Shown: in pieces, positions 1 through 10,352 of the stretch | Layout: each line of letters starts with the position of its first letter | How positions within the stretch are numbered: the first letter of the stretch is position 1 | Source of the DNA: Hofstenia miamia | Lineage: Eukaryota > Xenacoelomorpha > Acoela > Hofsteniidae | Direction of reading: 5' to 3' | Assembly: GCA_900660155.1 (NCBI GenBank) | Contig: CABFPE010000512.1 | Coordinates: 105,059-169,058 of the forward strand | Length of the DNA: 64,000 nucleotides | Notes under the pieces: model-generated | The model's database searches: none | Told to the model about the DNA's origin: nothing | The model's input: the letters and a program-made list of their open reading frames with translations, nothing else | Made by a program: the position numbers and the translations under genes

Positions 1-22
1 GCCTACTTAAGCTTAAGTAGGC
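1..22. repeat. Perfect 22-bp palindrome
   Basis: The first 11 bases (GCCTACTTAAG) are followed by their exact reverse complement. It lies at the edge of the window, so whether it belongs to a larger inverted repeat cannot be seen. Confidence 0.9.
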
Positions 23-50
23 AAAAGCTTGATATTGTAGTTTTGCTTTC

Positions 51-62
51 TTATATATATAT

Positions 63-98
<36 letters not shown>
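51..98. repeat. (TA)n microsatellite
   Basis: Nearly pure alternating TA with one short interruption (acaac). It lies in the intron or flank downstream of the P450 exon. Confidence 0.95.
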
Positions 99-99
<1 letters not shown>

Positions 100-301
100 C
101 ATTATATAATTCTGAGAAAATAGTAAATAATACGTAAAAAGCATTATTTTGTTGAAGTATTAAAGAAAGTATCCAAGCAATTTGTTTGATAAATATATTA
201 ATAAACGTGAATCATTTTAGAAAGAAATTCAAAATATTTTATTTAAAAATTGAAAAAGTTAGAAGCAATGAATTCAAAAACTATTGAAAATTTAAAAATA
301 C

Positions 302-748
302 CTTGGTTTCTAAGATAGACACACCCAACCCAAGTGTTCTAAGTGCTACCATCGACTCCTTTCTGTGCGACTGCCAGATGCGACCACTAGACTGTATAAC
401 ACCATTTGTAATCGCTACCTCACTCGAAAGATCGGGTATGTTGGTCTATGGGAGGTTTTTTGCTGGTTTGTCACAAAAACTTCATTTAAAAGCTTGTAGT
501 GAGTTATAATTGTAACTTATACCAAAACCGTAGAAACAAACAGCATCCGATTTCAAACGTCGTTGGTCTTCTAACAGCTTCATTTCTCCTCCAGTTTCTT
601 CATATTTATTACTATAGTTATTTCCAATTATGGGAAATGTAAATCCTGGAAATCGTGGTAAATTACGTCTGAATTTAAGCCAGCTGTATAAATACCAAGT
701 GAATAGCAGAAGAAGAACTGTAGTTATTAGCGACAAGGTCTCAATGTT
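302..748 (-). CDS. Cytochrome P450, CYP2 clan, N-terminal coding exon (disrupted)
   Basis: Encodes the start of a microsomal haem monooxygenase. The exon reads, in order, a hydrophobic anchor (LITTVLLLLFTWYLYSWL), a basic stop-transfer (KFRR), the proline-rich hinge (PRFPGFTFPIIGN), then LLNEVFVTNQQ, SHRP-YPIFR, NGVIQSSGRIW and LRTLGLG, the typical CYP2 order up to the helix C region. A good acceptor (atctatcttttag) precedes base 748 with an in-frame stop, so the initiator Met must lie in an upstream exon to the right. A donor (CCAAG|GTATTT) ends the exon at 302. About 86 bases (roughly 516-431) lie one frame off the two flanking blocks, which share a frame. Two compensating one-base slips explain this: either a young pseudogene or assembly errors. 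The haem-binding C-terminus lies outside the window. Confidence 0.85.
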
Positions 749-2770
749 CTAAAAGATAGATATTTTAGTAGGTTACAGCTTAAAATAAAAGCTACAGGTA
801 CTTAAATAATTCTTTATAATGGAATTGGAAAATAAAAATCGTATTAGTAATATTTTTTAACCCGCAAGAGTTAAATAAACCAATGATTTTAAATTTTAAA
901 ATAGAAAATTTCAGATTAAATCAGAGTTGCATTCTGATCGCCACTAGCAGGCAGCTGGTGAAGGCAGAGAACGGCAAGTTTCATAATTCCCAATACCTGT
1001 TCGGCGCCAATGTTCGGCACATATTGGAACATATTTCAATTTTATTGATTTCAAATTTAGGAGAGGCAATTTTCCTAGCTACCTGCGACACAAAATTGTT
1101 TTCTCTCTCCGATACCTAAGCACCGCTGTCATCGACCCATCTTATTCGTCGCCAACAGCATTTGACGCTTGATTACTACGACAAATCCAATAAATTGCTC
1201 TTGGTTATTAAAAACGAAATTCTTTTCAATTACCACAGCAAATATTATCTGGAAAGCTTTTACAAGAGTTTGTATTATGTATTCATATAAAAATGTTTTT
1301 TGAAGTTAAAGCCTACAAGGAACTGTAGCATTGATTTCTAAACCTGCCTAATTTTTTTAGCTACATGCCCTTCCGCAAAAGAGCTGGCAGTTTGCAACTC
1401 TTCTGTGATTCTTATCATTTATCAGCAAGGTTAAAGAATTTTACCTAATATGCTTTGTACATTGTGGATATCGAACCCTCTTCAGGTTTCCAATTTCGAG
1501 TTTCTTTGGTTAAGAAATATAAAAAATGATGAAGTGAATAGGGAATGTCGTTATTCTATCCACTTAAGTTAAGCTGAAATCCCCATTGATTTTGTTGGGT
1601 ATTGTTAACTGATTCAATTTATTAGATATATGTATGCAAAACAGGAAGTCATTCTTTTTAGAAACTTTTCACCATCACTCAAATCAGTTGCAACTCAATG
1701 AAAAGCATCAAGCCATTTCAGTTGCTGTAATTGGCACAAAGTCATTTATTGATACTTTTTTTCTAATGTCATTTTTGGAATGCAGGAGCACGATACATAT
1801 TTACACTTTGTAAGTTTACTGATGGAAATTAATTTCATCGTTATTACTGCCTGCTTATGGCAGTACCTGTGATATTGGTGGTCTCGAATTACCTACACAT
1901 ATTGAATGTATGCACTCACACTGTGCAAAATGGTCACCTAAACAGTAGTCATAATGTTATTATTAACAGCATTTTTACTGGACACCTCTTTATTTGAATT
2001 CACCACTCTGTGCTTTGAAAACTCAGACTAAAGAAATTGTGAGCATGACAAATTCTTCCTTGGCAGATTCAATTAATTTTTTCGGAGAATATTAAGTTGT
2101 TGTTGATTTATATGCTTAAAACATGCACCTGAAACATGTGTTCAATGTGCTTTAAAATACGCATAAACACTACATTAAGAGTGTAGATAACCAAAAGACC
2201 ACTCTTTCCACAGAAATCAGAGGTGAAGTTCTTATATTATCTGTATATAGGAGCATCTAAAAGATTAATATCAATTGCGTCGATTGTTACTCTCTATAGT
2301 TTATGCAAATGTTTTCACTGATCATAAATCTGGATTTCTTGCAGTGGCGGAGCGTGGGCAACTTTGCCTAGTGTGCGGTGCATAGTTGCTAGTGGTTCGG
2401 TTTGGTTTCGTCATTGTATTAAATAAAAATAAGTCAATACTGAACTGAAAGTTTCAAAATTTACAATGGAGATCATTGCAGTAATTGCTTAAACTTGAAG
2501 CCATCCACCACATGATTAAATGCATAATTTTTTGAATACTCAACATTAACGTAAAATATGATTCAAATGAATATTTCTTAAAGTCAGACATCAAGTAATA
2601 TATTTGAAATGGATACCTTAGTTTATTTAACATCATCACGAAATATTAAAACATCAGACAAGACCAGTACGTGATCAGACCAACTTTTCAATTTCAACCA
2701 AGACCAAGACTTATTTGAGATTATTTTCGAACCTCTGTATTTGGAATGAAAGCAGAAATAGATGACCCAC
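749..2770. other. No gene recognised
   Basis: AT-rich non-coding sequence. A 78-codon plus-strand frame at 883-1119 has no recognisable domain. A hAT-like end (CAGTGGCGGAGCG) starts at 2343, but I found no matching partner end. Confidence 0.5.
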
Positions 2771-4004
2771 CAGAGATGGAATCAAATCCAACAGTTTAAG
2801 ATCCGATCCGATCCGGATCCGAAACTTCAAGATCCGGATCCGATCCGATCGGGAATTTTAAAAAAATTTATTTTCTAACACCAAACGGTATTCTAACAAT
2901 AAACAATCATAAACTTAAAAAATATTTATGTTCTTTTAATGCAAATAGAAAATTTTAAGTGCTTCAACACTATATGGAGATAAAAAATGGACATATCCTT
3001 ACGGAATAATACATGCAAATCAACTTATTTGTAAGCTTTGTAAAAATCTAGTTCCTAAAATTGTCATCAACTATAATTATAATATATTTATAGAGTTTAA
3101 ATAGTTGGGTTTTTTATAGTATTATCTCCTGTATTATTTTTTTATGTCCAAATTGTCACTATGAATTGAAGCTGTTTCATACAAGATAAATTTACTTCAA
3201 AATTGTAGCTAAGGCGATGAAAACAAGAATAGCACAAATAATGGCAAATTAAAGAACAACCCCAAAATTTATATTGCAAGATATTAAAAAAATTGCTGTA
3301 GAGTGTATTAAAATCCGTGATAGAAAAATTAATTTTTCAAACAAAATTTGAGATTTCAATATTAATTTTAAATTTTACTGAAATTGGATAAAAAATTTTG
3401 AATTATATAGCAGCAACATTAAATACACACCCTATTAATAGTATGCCGACAATATGGTTCCATAAACATTTTTGTATTAGTGATTATAATAATGACAAAC
3501 CTTCTAAGTACTAAGTTGATCTTGGCATTGCATGTTGTTTAGAGTGCATATTTTAATGAGATCCCTAATTATAGTAGTATATTTACATTTTACAGGGTTT
3601 GCAAAAGCTAAGGCATTCCACTTGCTTCTCTGTGTTCTGTGCTCTTTGACATACATATTAGAGAGAATCCTTTCCAGAATTCTCCTTTTCCATTTGCAAG
3701 TTTGTACAAACAAATGTTTTTGTTGCTTTACTATTTTATCATTGTGATGGCTAACATGAATCGCATTTTCAGATTTGAAGTATTCGTCATCAATTTTATA
3801 AGTTGTTGGAAAGAATAACACGGAACCTGCTGTATGAACAATGACATTTAATTACAAAATTTCACTTAGATTGATTTTATTAAATTAGGATTAAATATAA
3901 AAATTTGCGTAATTTATAAAATGTACAAATACGCAAGTTTTAAAAATTTTTGGATCAGAAGTTTCTCAAAATGAAGAACTGATCCGTATCCGATTCCATT
4001 TCTG
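2771..4004. mobile_element. Decayed hAT-superfamily DNA transposon
   Basis: The ends are imperfect inverted repeats: CAGAGATGGAATC at 2771 and GATTCCATTTCTG ending at 4004. The flanking 8 bp are tgacccac and cgacctac, a degenerate 8-bp target duplication with six matches, the size expected for hAT. Subterminal GATCCGGATCCGATCC repeats occur just inside the left end, with a related GATCCGTATCCG at the right. A BED-finger-like remnant follows at about 2982-3062: KKWTYPYGIIHANQLICKLC, with W and CxxC spaced as in hAT transposases. The remaining interior has no intact transposase frame; a 105-codon minus-strand frame at 3504-3821 shows no DDE-hAT motif. The copy is old and non-autonomous. Confidence 0.75.
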
Positions 4005-5275
4005 CGACCTACCTAACTGTACCGTATGCAGTCATTATTAAGGAGGACTAAGAAACCATGTTTTTTGTTGGCCGTAAATATTAGTAAGCTAATGCTCACA
4101 TTCCACAGCTTTTGTCTAGCATTGATGAGCCCTCTTTGCAGGCTCATCAACACGTTTAACCAGGGCTGCGTCTTGTGCACATGACACAGTGTGAGCTTGT
4201 CTGGATTACTGCTAATAACTGCTTCAGTCACTAAAATAGTCTAATAAATTAGAATAAAGCCCACTGCCAACATTTGTTTTAGATTAACACCACAGCCAAT
4301 GTATGTACATGCAGAACTTGAAAAAGTTTCTCTATTTTGATTGATGGTTACTTGGCGGGGAATTAACTGAGAGTGGTGAGACGTTTGATTTGATTTCTCA
4401 CTCAAGGTGCGGTAATCATTAGCGCACACCTCGAAATGATCTATTTCCATTTCGTGAACCAATCAATAACGTTCGAGGACAAATGTAGGATGCAATTTCA
4501 AGGATTACGTTTAATTTCGTAGTGTGCGTTAATATGAACGCACGCCTTGTCTATTGAAACGTGGATGTCGCAATACCTAGCCTATTGCGACATTCACGAT
4601 TGAATTAACTAGAACATTTAATTTATCAGTGATATGATTGCTAAACAAGATAATACATGTAAACTAGCAAATTAAACCAATTTATAGATTATGGATCAAA
4701 ACAATCGAAATACTTTAATTTTACCAAAATTTTATAAGAAAGTACTGAAAACAATGCTTTATTAAAATGGAAACTTAATTCGATTGAGTATTTATATTTA
4801 ATCACAAATTACTATTTATAAAAATAGTGTAAAAATCAGTTTGATGCGGTATTAAATTTACTCAGTTCCCAAATAAGCAATAGGAAAAACGCTGTAAAAT
4901 CATAAAAATGCTGGTAGAAGGTGTTCGGCGCACCTCGCAAATAAAGAGAATACGCCTCTGATTTCTTGTATGAATGGCTTCCATCTTTTCTTCTTCCTCC
5001 GTGTTTGTTCTGTTACTTGACCGAGTATCTCAAACTGATTGCACTGAAACAACTGGAATTGAAGTTGAGATATAGATTAAGGAAGAAGGCTGAAAAATAC
5101 TGTAATGAAACCCACTACCTGAATTAAGTAATCGTTTATAAATTTCAAGTTTCAGATATGTGTGTGTTTTCAGTTTTGAGACATTGCAGGGACTGATAAC
5201 ATTCAGTAAAATTTTTGGCGACAAATATGCGTAGAGATATACTTGTGCTTTAAGCATTAATCTTCATCTTATTTC
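4005..5275. other. No gene recognised
   Basis: Short open frames of 72-75 codons occur at 4013-4462 and 5030-5257 on the minus strand, but none shows a known motif, and flanking splice signals are weak. Confidence 0.5.
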
Positions 5276-5860
5276 TTTCCGGGAATTATTGGATAGTATG
5301 TTTTTAACAATATTTCAAAATTTTCTTTTTTAATTGGATGTTGATGTTGGTAAATTTCAGATTTAAGGTGACCTGAATGATGTTTCATGGATTCTTGTAG
5401 CAAAGTGTCTTTGTGTCTCTCCAATGTAAGATTGTTGACAATCTTCACATGTATATTTATAAATCAATGAAGAAGACAGTAACTTTGCTACAGGATCTTT
5501 GCTTATTAAAATATTTTGAGTCTGTAATGATATTAAAATTGGTATTATTCTTGATTTTTTTAATTCAAAATTAAATTTCTTTATCTTTGATTTGAAAATT
5601 CTAGCTTTGTTGCTGATATATGGAAGTTTCCAATATATTTGTTTTAAATTTGGTTCTTCTTTTGATTTAATTTGGTTATGATTGTTACTCTTTAATAATA
5701 TTACTTCATCTACATGTCTTTTAATCAGTCTGTGAGGATATCCATTATTTTCTAAAATTGTATATAAATGATTGACTGCTTCACTAAAGTTGTTATAATT
5801 TGATGATGCTTGATTGGCTCTTTCAATTAAACACTTAATTGTATTTTTCTTATGTTTCAT
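5276..5860 (-). CDS. PLE linker and GIY-YIG endonuclease (remnant)
   Basis: About 165 codons are open from 5860. The linker carries GYPHRLIKRH and SRIIPILISLQTQN; the nuclease starts with YTCEDCQQSYIGETQRHF, a CxxC finger plus the YIGET half of the GIY-YIG signature, followed by ATRIHE. The last part (LKSEIYQHQHPI, ILLKTYYPII) is readable in a different frame down to about 5276, so the coding sequence is frame-shifted near 5370. The nuclease nicks target DNA to prime insertion. Confidence 0.9.
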
Positions 5861-5901
5861 ATCACATTCATAAGGAATATATAATCCTGTATTTGTTGGT
5901 T

Positions 5902-6237
5902 TTATGTATAACTTGGTTTCATATGTTTTTTAATGATTGATATGTCTAAGAAGTTTAAAGTTTGAACTTTTTCTATTTCGACGATGCATTTTAGTTCTTC
6001 AAATTGGTTGTTTAAATATTGTTTGAAATTTTCAATTTCCAACTCATTTTCAAATAATGTAAAAATGTCATCGACATATCTTAAGTATATTAATGGCTTT
6101 GGACTGATTAGTGAATCAAATTTAGATTCAATCAAGTCCATGGTGAAAGCAGCCATTGTTGAACCCAATGGTGAACCCATTGCCATTCCGTCAATTTGTT
6201 CATATACGCAATTACTGAACATGAATTTAACATTCAA
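5902..6237 (-). CDS. PLE reverse transcriptase core (remnant)
   Basis: Part of the polymerase that copies the element RNA at a nicked or telomeric 3' end. Visible RT motifs are YEQIDGMAMGSPLG (the GSPLG block before the catalytic site), YLRYVDDIFTLF with the catalytic YVDD, and LNFLD, which PLE reverse transcriptases share with telomerase-like RTs. The segment is about 110 codons. The N-terminal RT part lies upstream to 6768 and the nuclease downstream. It is not a complete gene. Confidence 0.92.
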   Translation of the reverse strand: MNVKFMFSNCVYEQIDGMAMGSPLGSTMAAFTMDLIESKFDSLISPKPLIYLRYVDDIFTLFENELEIENFKQYLNNQFEELKCIVEIEKVQTLNFLDISIIKKHMKPSYT

Positions 6238-6695
6238 GCACCTAGTTTGAGTAAGCGCCTTAACGTTTCATGTGAGACAATAATTTGATCTTCAGGATTG
6301 AGTTTTTTCAACAGGTATGCTCGTGAACAACTACTTAACATAAAAACTTGCCATAATTCATGTTTTTTCTTTTTTGGATTTGAAAGCAGTTTTAAATTTC
6401 TCTAAGAAATCTGGTGTATTTATTAAATTGTATTCTTTTGGAATGAATGGCTTAAGAATGTTATCGAGCCATTTTGCTAACTTATAATTGTAAAATTTTA
6501 TCATTGACAGTACAGGCCTAAAGAGAGGATCTTTATTATTTTTATGAATTTTTGCTAGTCAATATAATCTAGGAGGTTGACTTCCTATGCTATGAATTTC
6601 TCTGTAAATTTCTTTCGATATATCCATATTGTTTTTCAGTTTCAATAGTTTTTTATTAAAGACTTCTTCCTCATGAATAAAACTGTTCTTTTTTA

Positions 6696-6698
<3 letters not shown>

Positions 6699-6731
<33 letters not shown>
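6699..6731. repeat. (TA)n microsatellite
   Basis: Pure TA run next to the 66-bp inverted repeat. A matching run flanks the other arm at 7468-7507. Confidence 0.95.
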
Positions 6732-6734
<3 letters not shown>

Positions 6735-6760
6735 CAAATGTAATTATACTGAGTTTTGAT

Positions 6761-6827
6761 ATATTCATGTTAGCTAGACGTTAGAATAGACCGGTTTCGA
6801 TTACAAATCATCTTCAGTATAACAATA
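6761..6827. repeat. PLE terminal repeat, left arm of 66-bp inverted repeat
   Basis: Nearly identical, in inverted orientation, to 7403-7470. Each arm carries one hammerhead-like motif and borders a (TA)n tract. The two differ at one base in the stem II loop (TGT versus TAT) and near the ends. Confidence 0.9.
6780..6823 (-). ncRNA. Hammerhead-ribozyme-like motif 1 of the PLE end
   Basis: On the minus strand: CTGAAGA (6817-6811, matches core CUGANGA), one T, a GATT-TGT-AATC hairpin as stem II, GAA (6798-6796), then ACCGGT, which can form the two-base-pair stem III with a CG loop, and C6789 as the expected cleavage base (GUC). Stem I can form from GTTATA (6823-6818) with TAT and AAC (6788-6780). 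Minimal type I hammerheads are known in PLE terminal repeats. The extra U after the core GA is a departure from the textbook core, so catalytic activity is not assured. Confidence 0.7.
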
Positions 6828-6882
6828 ATGCGGTAATAAATTTACAATGAATACACTTTATAAAATAAATATTGCATGCACC

Positions 6883-7370
6883 TCTAAAATAAATTTAATT
6901 TTAGCATGCTTTGTTGAATATTTAATAGTAGATCTTTCTTAGTTTCCTTAATTAAAATTTGGTCACCGATTTTTGGATAGTTTGATCTTAGTAGTATATA
7001 AAAATTATCTTCATTTGCAGTATGTTTATGTAAATATATTTCTGATCTTAGGTGCCCATTTAGATGTTCTTTTATTCTTGTTCCTAAATGTCTTTTAGTT
7101 TCTCCGATGTATGATTTTTTAAAATCATCACTTATATATTAAGGAAGAAACTAAATTTTTCGGAACTGGGTCTTTGTTTTTAATGATGTTCGATGTTTTA
7201 AATGATGTAAATGTTGGTATTATCTTTGTTTGCTTTAGTTTTTTGTTCATTATTATAACTCTTTTCTTTACTTTATTGACTTGGTTACTGCAATGGGGAA
7301 GTTTCAAATATATACTAGTCTTAGTTTTATCAGTGGCGTTTTTTATTTGATCTTTATTGCATAAAAACAT
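6883..7370 (-). mobile_element. Penelope-like element, copy 2 (3' part only)
   Basis: A 5'-truncated PLE. The linker (SIYLKLPHCSNQ, TKIIPTFTSFKTSN) is open at 7370-7128. The nuclease (KKSYIGETKRHLGTRIKEHL, GHLRSEIYLHKH) continues in another frame to a TAG at 6885-6883. The same blocks in copy 1 are clearly diverged, so the two are not a recent duplication. This copy lies between the two inverted hammerhead-bearing repeats. Confidence 0.88.
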
Positions 7371-7402
7371 ATCATTTGAGAACTTCTTGATAATTTTTGT
7401 TA

Positions 7403-7462
7403 TATTGTTATACTGAAGATGATTTATAATCGAAACCGGTCTATTCTAACGTCTAGCTAACA

Positions 7463-7470
<8 letters not shown>
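7403..7470. repeat. PLE terminal repeat, right arm of the inverted repeat
   Basis: Reverse complement of 6761-6827. It lies upstream of the truncated PLE copy, in opposite orientation to the arm downstream of it. Confidence 0.9.
7407..7450 (+). ncRNA. Hammerhead-ribozyme-like motif 2 of the PLE end
   Basis: Same layout as motif 1 on the opposite strand: GTTATA, CTGAAGA (7413-7419), T, a GATT-TAT-AATC hairpin (7421-7431), GAA, ACCGGT, C7441, then TAT and AAC completing stem I. The stem II arms are unchanged and only the loop differs from motif 1, as expected for a structured RNA, though one pair is weak evidence. Confidence 0.7.

Positions 7471-7507
<37 letters not shown>
7468..7507. repeat. 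(TA)n microsatellite
   Basis: Pure TA run next to the right PLE inverted-repeat arm. Confidence 0.95.
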
Positions 7508-7510
<3 letters not shown>

Positions 7511-8050
7511 AGCATAAATAAAACTTTACCATAATCATTTACTGCAACTTCCAGATCGGAACGTTGAGGATGTTTGCTAAGTTGATTCAAAAGGTATTTA
7601 TGAAGTATCTAGCAAACAAAATTGTGCACAGATGAAAGTTCAGTTTAATTAATAAATATCTTAGCATAATAATTTTTCTTACAGCTTATAAATCGAAAGT
7701 ATATAGAAAATTCAATTCTGGTTGTAAATAATATCTTTTATTAGTCCACCTGACGGATTCATCTTAAACTACTCAAGAATTTTTTATATTTTTTAGGGTT
7801 TTTGGAAAAATTTAAATGACTTTACCCACCGCCGTCCCAATGAATTTGGGAGATTTATCCATACTTAAAGAAACAGTTAAGGTTCGCTTTTGCTCCCATA
7901 GCCTCTAAAGCCCTATGATTACCTGAACGTTAGGTATGGAAAGAATTGAATATAAATCGGAATATTCAAAGAAAAATAGTGAACCTTCAAGAACTCCAAG
8001 CACCGTAAAAATTTTCAATATTTCATTCAACACGTTCACCATTAGATCAG
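7508..8050. other. No gene recognised
   Basis: AT-rich sequence without a recognisable coding block, ending at the TCAG target site of the Gypsy element at 8051. Confidence 0.5.
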
Positions 8051-8721
8051 TGTAGCATCATCCAAATGAAATCAGAAATAAGCTGCAAACGTCGCAAGAA
8101 GAGATTAAGATCGAAAAGAAGTTGATTAAAAATATTGTAATTAAATCAATTGTTATTATTTCAGATTTATTTGTAAAATGCAACTAAGAAACATGTGTCA
8201 AAAAAGAGATATTTGTGTCTGTCGATAAAAATACTTTTGACTAAATGACGCTTACATTATTTTTAGCCGCCATCTTGGCAGAAAGTTTAAATTTGAATCG
8301 ACAGGTACTTCTTTTGGAAATACTATAAATAGATTAAAACACTGTAAGAAGTTGATAAAGAATTTTACTTAGAATTCTTATTTTGTTTTCTCATTAACAG
8401 TTTGATTATTTAATACGATGTTGAGCTAATCAAGCGGTGTTTAGTAGTGGTCTGGATACATCACAGGGAACGATTCTAGGGTCTCTGTGCCAGATCACGA
8501 AAGTGCACATAGGTTAGGTGTAGGGGTTTTCTCTCGATTAGCCGACTAGCATTTCACTTCTACATGTATTAGATAATTAACTATCAGCAAACAGTTGGAT
8601 TACCAAACCTTAGGATTTATCTTAATACTATTTTAAATCCAAATTAATGACCCATAATTGACCGATAAAATGACCGTACATGTAGTAAATTATAAATGTA
8701 GGTTAGGAAGTTGTTCGAACA
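8051..8721 (+). repeat. 5' LTR (partial) of Gypsy copy 1
   Basis: Starts TGTAGCATC. It holds landmarks shared with the LTRs at 45569 and 47130: GACAGGTACTT, a TATA-like ACTATAAATAG near 8324, TTTGATTATTTAA, TAGTAGTGGTCTGGA and AAATGTAGGTTAGGAAG. It is cut at the single N at 8722, so its 3' part is not seen here. Confidence 0.8.
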
Positions 8722-8722
8722 N

Positions 8723-9399
8723 CACGGTTCCATCTCTGCTAAAATATGCAACACGTATCCGCCTCAAGCCGGTAATTATTGAAGTTCCCGCATCAAGCAT
8801 TTGCTTTAACTGACAAAACCTTTAATTTGAACTTTAATAAATGAATATATATTAAACAGTTGAGTGATAAACTGATATAACTGGGCCAATGTCATCTTCT
8901 TCTGAACCACTTGCTTCATTCAGTTATTTTGAGATAACTGGGTCATGGTCATACAGTCTTAAAAATTTACCACTGACATATTCCCATCTTGAGCCAGTAT
9001 TAAGCCACCATTTGTTTCTACTTTCTACTGTTTATTGGCAGTAAGTTAATTCGACAAAAAAACTACAATATAATTATACAGTATATTGATTTTCAAAGAA
9101 ATATTTTTTATGGCTAAAGTTCAAAGTTTAGAGAAGAATTTGAGTTTGAATTTTTTAAAGTAATAATATTAATAACCAAGAATATAGACATGATAGGCTT
9201 TTCTGAAAAAACATATACAAATATAAGTCATTGAACTCTCACACTTAGAGTGTTTTCGTAATGAGTCATGGTAGCTTTGATTTCAAACAGAAATGGAGGT
9301 AAAATGAAGTCAATTTAATTTCAAAATAATTTTCTATCTACACTACTAAATTCATTCACTAGAGGGCTAATAAATCTTAAATTAAATTTCGTGTAATGT
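8723..9399. repeat. Dispersed repeat family C, copy 1
   Basis: From GGTTCCATCTCTG to GTGTAATG, repeated at 31861-32238 (second half, nearly identical) and 35977-36331 (diverged, shortened). The shared right end is CACTAGAGGGCTAATAAATC followed by TAATG. No coding capacity is seen, and I do not recognise the family. Confidence 0.8.
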
Positions 9400-9438
9400 G
9401 GGATCCTGGAATCGCAACCTAGAGATGGAAAGCCACTA

Positions 9439-9548
9439 CGAACCAGAAGAAAAATGACAAAAGGAAGAAAAGGAAGCGCGAAGAAAACTGCAACGAACCA
9501 GAAGTAACTGACAAAAGGAAGAAAAGGAAGCGCGAAGAAAACTGCAAC
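9439..9548 (+). repeat. 55-bp tandem duplication in the Gypsy leader
   Basis: Two nearly identical 55-bp units starting at 9439 and 9494, each with AAAGGAAGAAAAGGAAGCGC. They lie in the purine-rich stretch just before the gag-like region. Confidence 0.85.
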
Positions 9549-9795
9549 GAAAGCAGTAACACCCAGAACAATTCGATCATCGCAATACTTTGGCGAGAAC
9601 TCAGCAACAGATGCCACAGACACAGAACTACAATCCCTTAGTTCACCCCCAGAGACGAACCCCCAGACACAAACCCACTGGATATAATGATTATGCTAAG
9701 AAAGAGCCAAGAAAGCGAGGAAATCCTAAAACAACAAGTAGAACAATTGACTGAGAAAGTCAAAGAGATGGAATGACAAAATGAATCGATACTAA

Positions 9796-10338
9796 AGGTG
9801 TGTTCCCACTATCGACTTTTATCATCTGTCAAGAAATCAGTGATAAAAGTCGATAGTGTGAACACTCTATCTGCTTTTTTATCGGCTGATAAAAGTCGAT
9901 AGTCTGAACGCTCCATCCGATTTTTTGGCAAAACAGCCAGAATACTGTCATCTGATAATTTATCAGCTGATAAAAGTCGATAGTCTGAAAGGTACTAAAA
10001 CTAGTCGAATAGCTACTTGAAACTAATTGCTTACTTCTCAAGTAGGGAACAGACTTTCAAAACGTAAATTATTGTCGTTGAAATATTTCAACTTCAAAAT
10101 ATGTAAACATTGTTTACATTCCAAGACAAACCAATCCATCAACAGATGTTGTTGTTTTTCTTACTGTCAATCAAAAGATGATAATTTATCATCTGATAAA
10201 AAATCGATAGTCTGAAAACTCTTCCAACTCCGCTTTTTCTGATAAAAAATCGGATGATAAAAAATCGCCAATGTGAACGAAAATAATTGCATTTTCGATT
10301 AAAATCTGCTGATAAAAGTCGATAGTGGGAACACACCT
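9796..10338. mobile_element. PIF/Harbinger-like MITE inserted in gag
   Basis: Begins AGGTGTGTTCCCACTATCG and ends with its exact inverse; about 29 bp of the terminal repeats match perfectly. It is flanked by TAA on both sides (9793-9795 and 10339-10341), a 3-bp duplication as in Harbinger elements. The interior holds several copies of a TGATAAAAGTCGATAGT motif in both orientations and no transposase. The perfect ends suggest a fairly recent insertion. Confidence 0.85.
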
Positions 10339-10352
10339 TAAGCGAAATTAGA

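Larger units (their letters stand above)
5276..6768 (-). mobile_element. Penelope-like retroelement, copy 1
   Basis: A Penelope-like element (PLE) encoding reverse transcriptase followed by a GIY-YIG nuclease, read right to left. The N-terminal RT signature GSQPPRLY lies near 6560-6590, the central RT block at 5902-6237, and the linker plus nuclease at 5276-5860. The coding region is interrupted in several places, so the copy is dead. A (TA)n run at 6699-6731 sits inside its N-terminal region. It follows a truncated second copy (6883-7370) in the same orientation, separated by a hammerhead-like motif. This partial-tandem arrangement is typical of PLEs. Confidence 0.9.

Noticed and set aside
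960-1025. Inverse sequence TGGCGCCGAACAGG resembles a lysine-tRNA primer-binding site of LTR elements
   Set aside because: It has a one-base difference from the usual site, no LTR end was found next to it, and no gag-like sequence follows.
883-1119. 78-codon plus-strand frame beside the P450
   Set aside because: No domain, no convincing splice sites, and it overlaps the primer-site-like sequence by chance composition.
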